From the NCBI GenBank assembly GCA_937917025.1, contig CALFSF010000275.1, forward strand, positions 1 through 6,088: a stretch of 6,088 nt of DNA, given 5' to 3'. Of this stretch, positions 5,817 through 6,088 are shown in pieces. Below the pieces are notes generated by a model. That model worked only from the letters and a program-made list of their open reading frames with translations. It searched no databases and had not been told where the DNA came from. The position numbers and the translations under genes were made by a program. This DNA comes from an uncultured Paraburkholderia sp. Its GTDB lineage: Bacteria; Pseudomonadota; Gammaproteobacteria; Burkholderiales; Burkholderiaceae. Each line of letters opens with the position of its first letter. The first letter of the stretch is position 1.

Positions 5817-5828
5817 GAACGATCGTTC
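5817..5828. promoter_or_regulatory. Perfect 12-bp palindrome GAACGATCGTTC, candidate repressor operator
   Basis: GAACGATCGTTC is its own reverse complement. It begins 2 bases after the -10 box at 5810-5815 and covers the predicted transcription start, the usual place for a repressor site. The form resembles operators of TetR-family dimers. Which protein binds is not visible in this window. Confidence 0.5.
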
Positions 5829-5905
5829 GCTAACCCTGTCGCGCTGAGAAGGGGCGATATTTCCGATGCAGACAGCCTGCGGGCGGCTGCCGTGAGGGCA
5901 GTCGT

Positions 5906-5911
5906 TATAAT
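5906..5911 (+). promoter_or_regulatory. Second -10 box (TATAAT) close to etfB
   Basis: A full-consensus TATAAT lies 40 bp before the etfB ATG, in GTTATAATG context. No acceptable -35 is seen 16-18 bp upstream, where the sequence is GC-rich and holds a small inverted repeat CTGCC/GGCAG (5887-5901). It may be a proximal promoter that depends on an activator, or a lone match. Confidence 0.45.
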
Positions 5912-5951
5912 GACCGTCGGGTTGACGTATTCGTAACTTTGGAGCGTGTGC

Positions 5952-6088
5952 ATGAAGATCCTGGTGCCAGTCAAGAGAGTGGTCGATTACAACGTGAAAG
6001 TCCGGGTGAAGTCGGACGGTACGGGTGTCGACATCGCGAACGTGAAGATGTCGATGAATCCGTTCGACGAGATCGCGGTGGAAGAAGC
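5952..6088 (+). CDS. etfB: Electron transfer flavoprotein beta subunit, N-terminal part, 3' end outside window
   Basis: The first 45 codons are open to the window edge. EtfB pairs with EtfA to form the soluble FAD/AMP protein that takes electrons from acyl-CoA and other dehydrogenases and passes them to ETF-ubiquinone oxidoreductase. The start MKILVPVKRVVDYNVKVRV and the block VKMSMNPFDEIAVEE are characteristic of proteobacterial EtfB. GGAG (5941-5944) lies 7 bases before ATG 5952 and supports the start. The 297 bp upstream hold the metQ terminator, two possible promoters and a palindrome, so it is a separate transcription unit from metNIQ. etfA is expected next but is outside the window. Confidence 0.95.
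   Translation, partial: MKILVPVKRVVDYNVKVRVKSDGTGVDIANVKMSMNPFDEIAVEE

Noticed and set aside
5922..5927. TTGACG as a -35 box for etfB
   Set aside because: A -10 at the right distance would be at about 5945-5950 (CGTGTG), which is not -10-like and would overlap the ribosome site region.

Overview
The window is an ordinary chromosomal stretch of a GC-rich beta-proteobacterium. The closest fit is the Burkholderia/Paraburkholderia group, judged from protein wording (CysM, MltB, MetNIQ, EtfB), strongly GC-biased third codon positions, and TAAAAT/TATAAT-type -10 boxes standing out as AT-rich islands. The genus is an inference; there is no rRNA or other marker in the window. I see no mobile element, CRISPR array, tRNA, rRNA or phage gene.

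Layout, left to right. (1) The 3' part of cysM (O-acetylserine sulfhydrylase B) on +, entering from outside the window and ending at 425. (2) A symmetric hairpin with A and T tracts at 453-476 that can serve as a two-way terminator between cysM and the convergent mltB. (3) mltB, a periplasmic lytic murein transglycosylase, on - (1755 to 514). (4) A 194-bp divergent intergenic region, then a histone-deacetylase-superfamily amidohydrolase on + (1950-2873) with a complete zinc and catalytic residue set. (5) A 245-bp intergenic region carrying the metN promoter and, just before the metN start codon, a long hairpin followed by a T-rich tract. (6) The methionine importer operon metN-metI-metQ (3119-5654): ATPase, permease and periplasmic binding protein. 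metN and metI overlap by 11 bp. metI and metQ are separated by 54 bp holding a hairpin. (7) A 297-bp intergenic region with the operon's terminator, a promoter partly nested in that terminator, a 12-bp perfect palindrome and a second -10 box. (8) The 5' end of etfB (electron-transfer flavoprotein beta subunit) from 5952, running out of the window.

Functionally, cysM and metNIQ both belong to sulfur amino-acid supply but are separate transcription units. mltB belongs to cell-wall turnover and etfB to electron transfer from acyl-CoA dehydrogenases. I found no convincing new multi-gene system. The most interesting signals are non-coding: the attenuator-like hairpin directly in front of a metN start codon that lacks a Shine-Dalgarno, and the terminator / -35 / -10 / palindrome stack between metQ and etfB.
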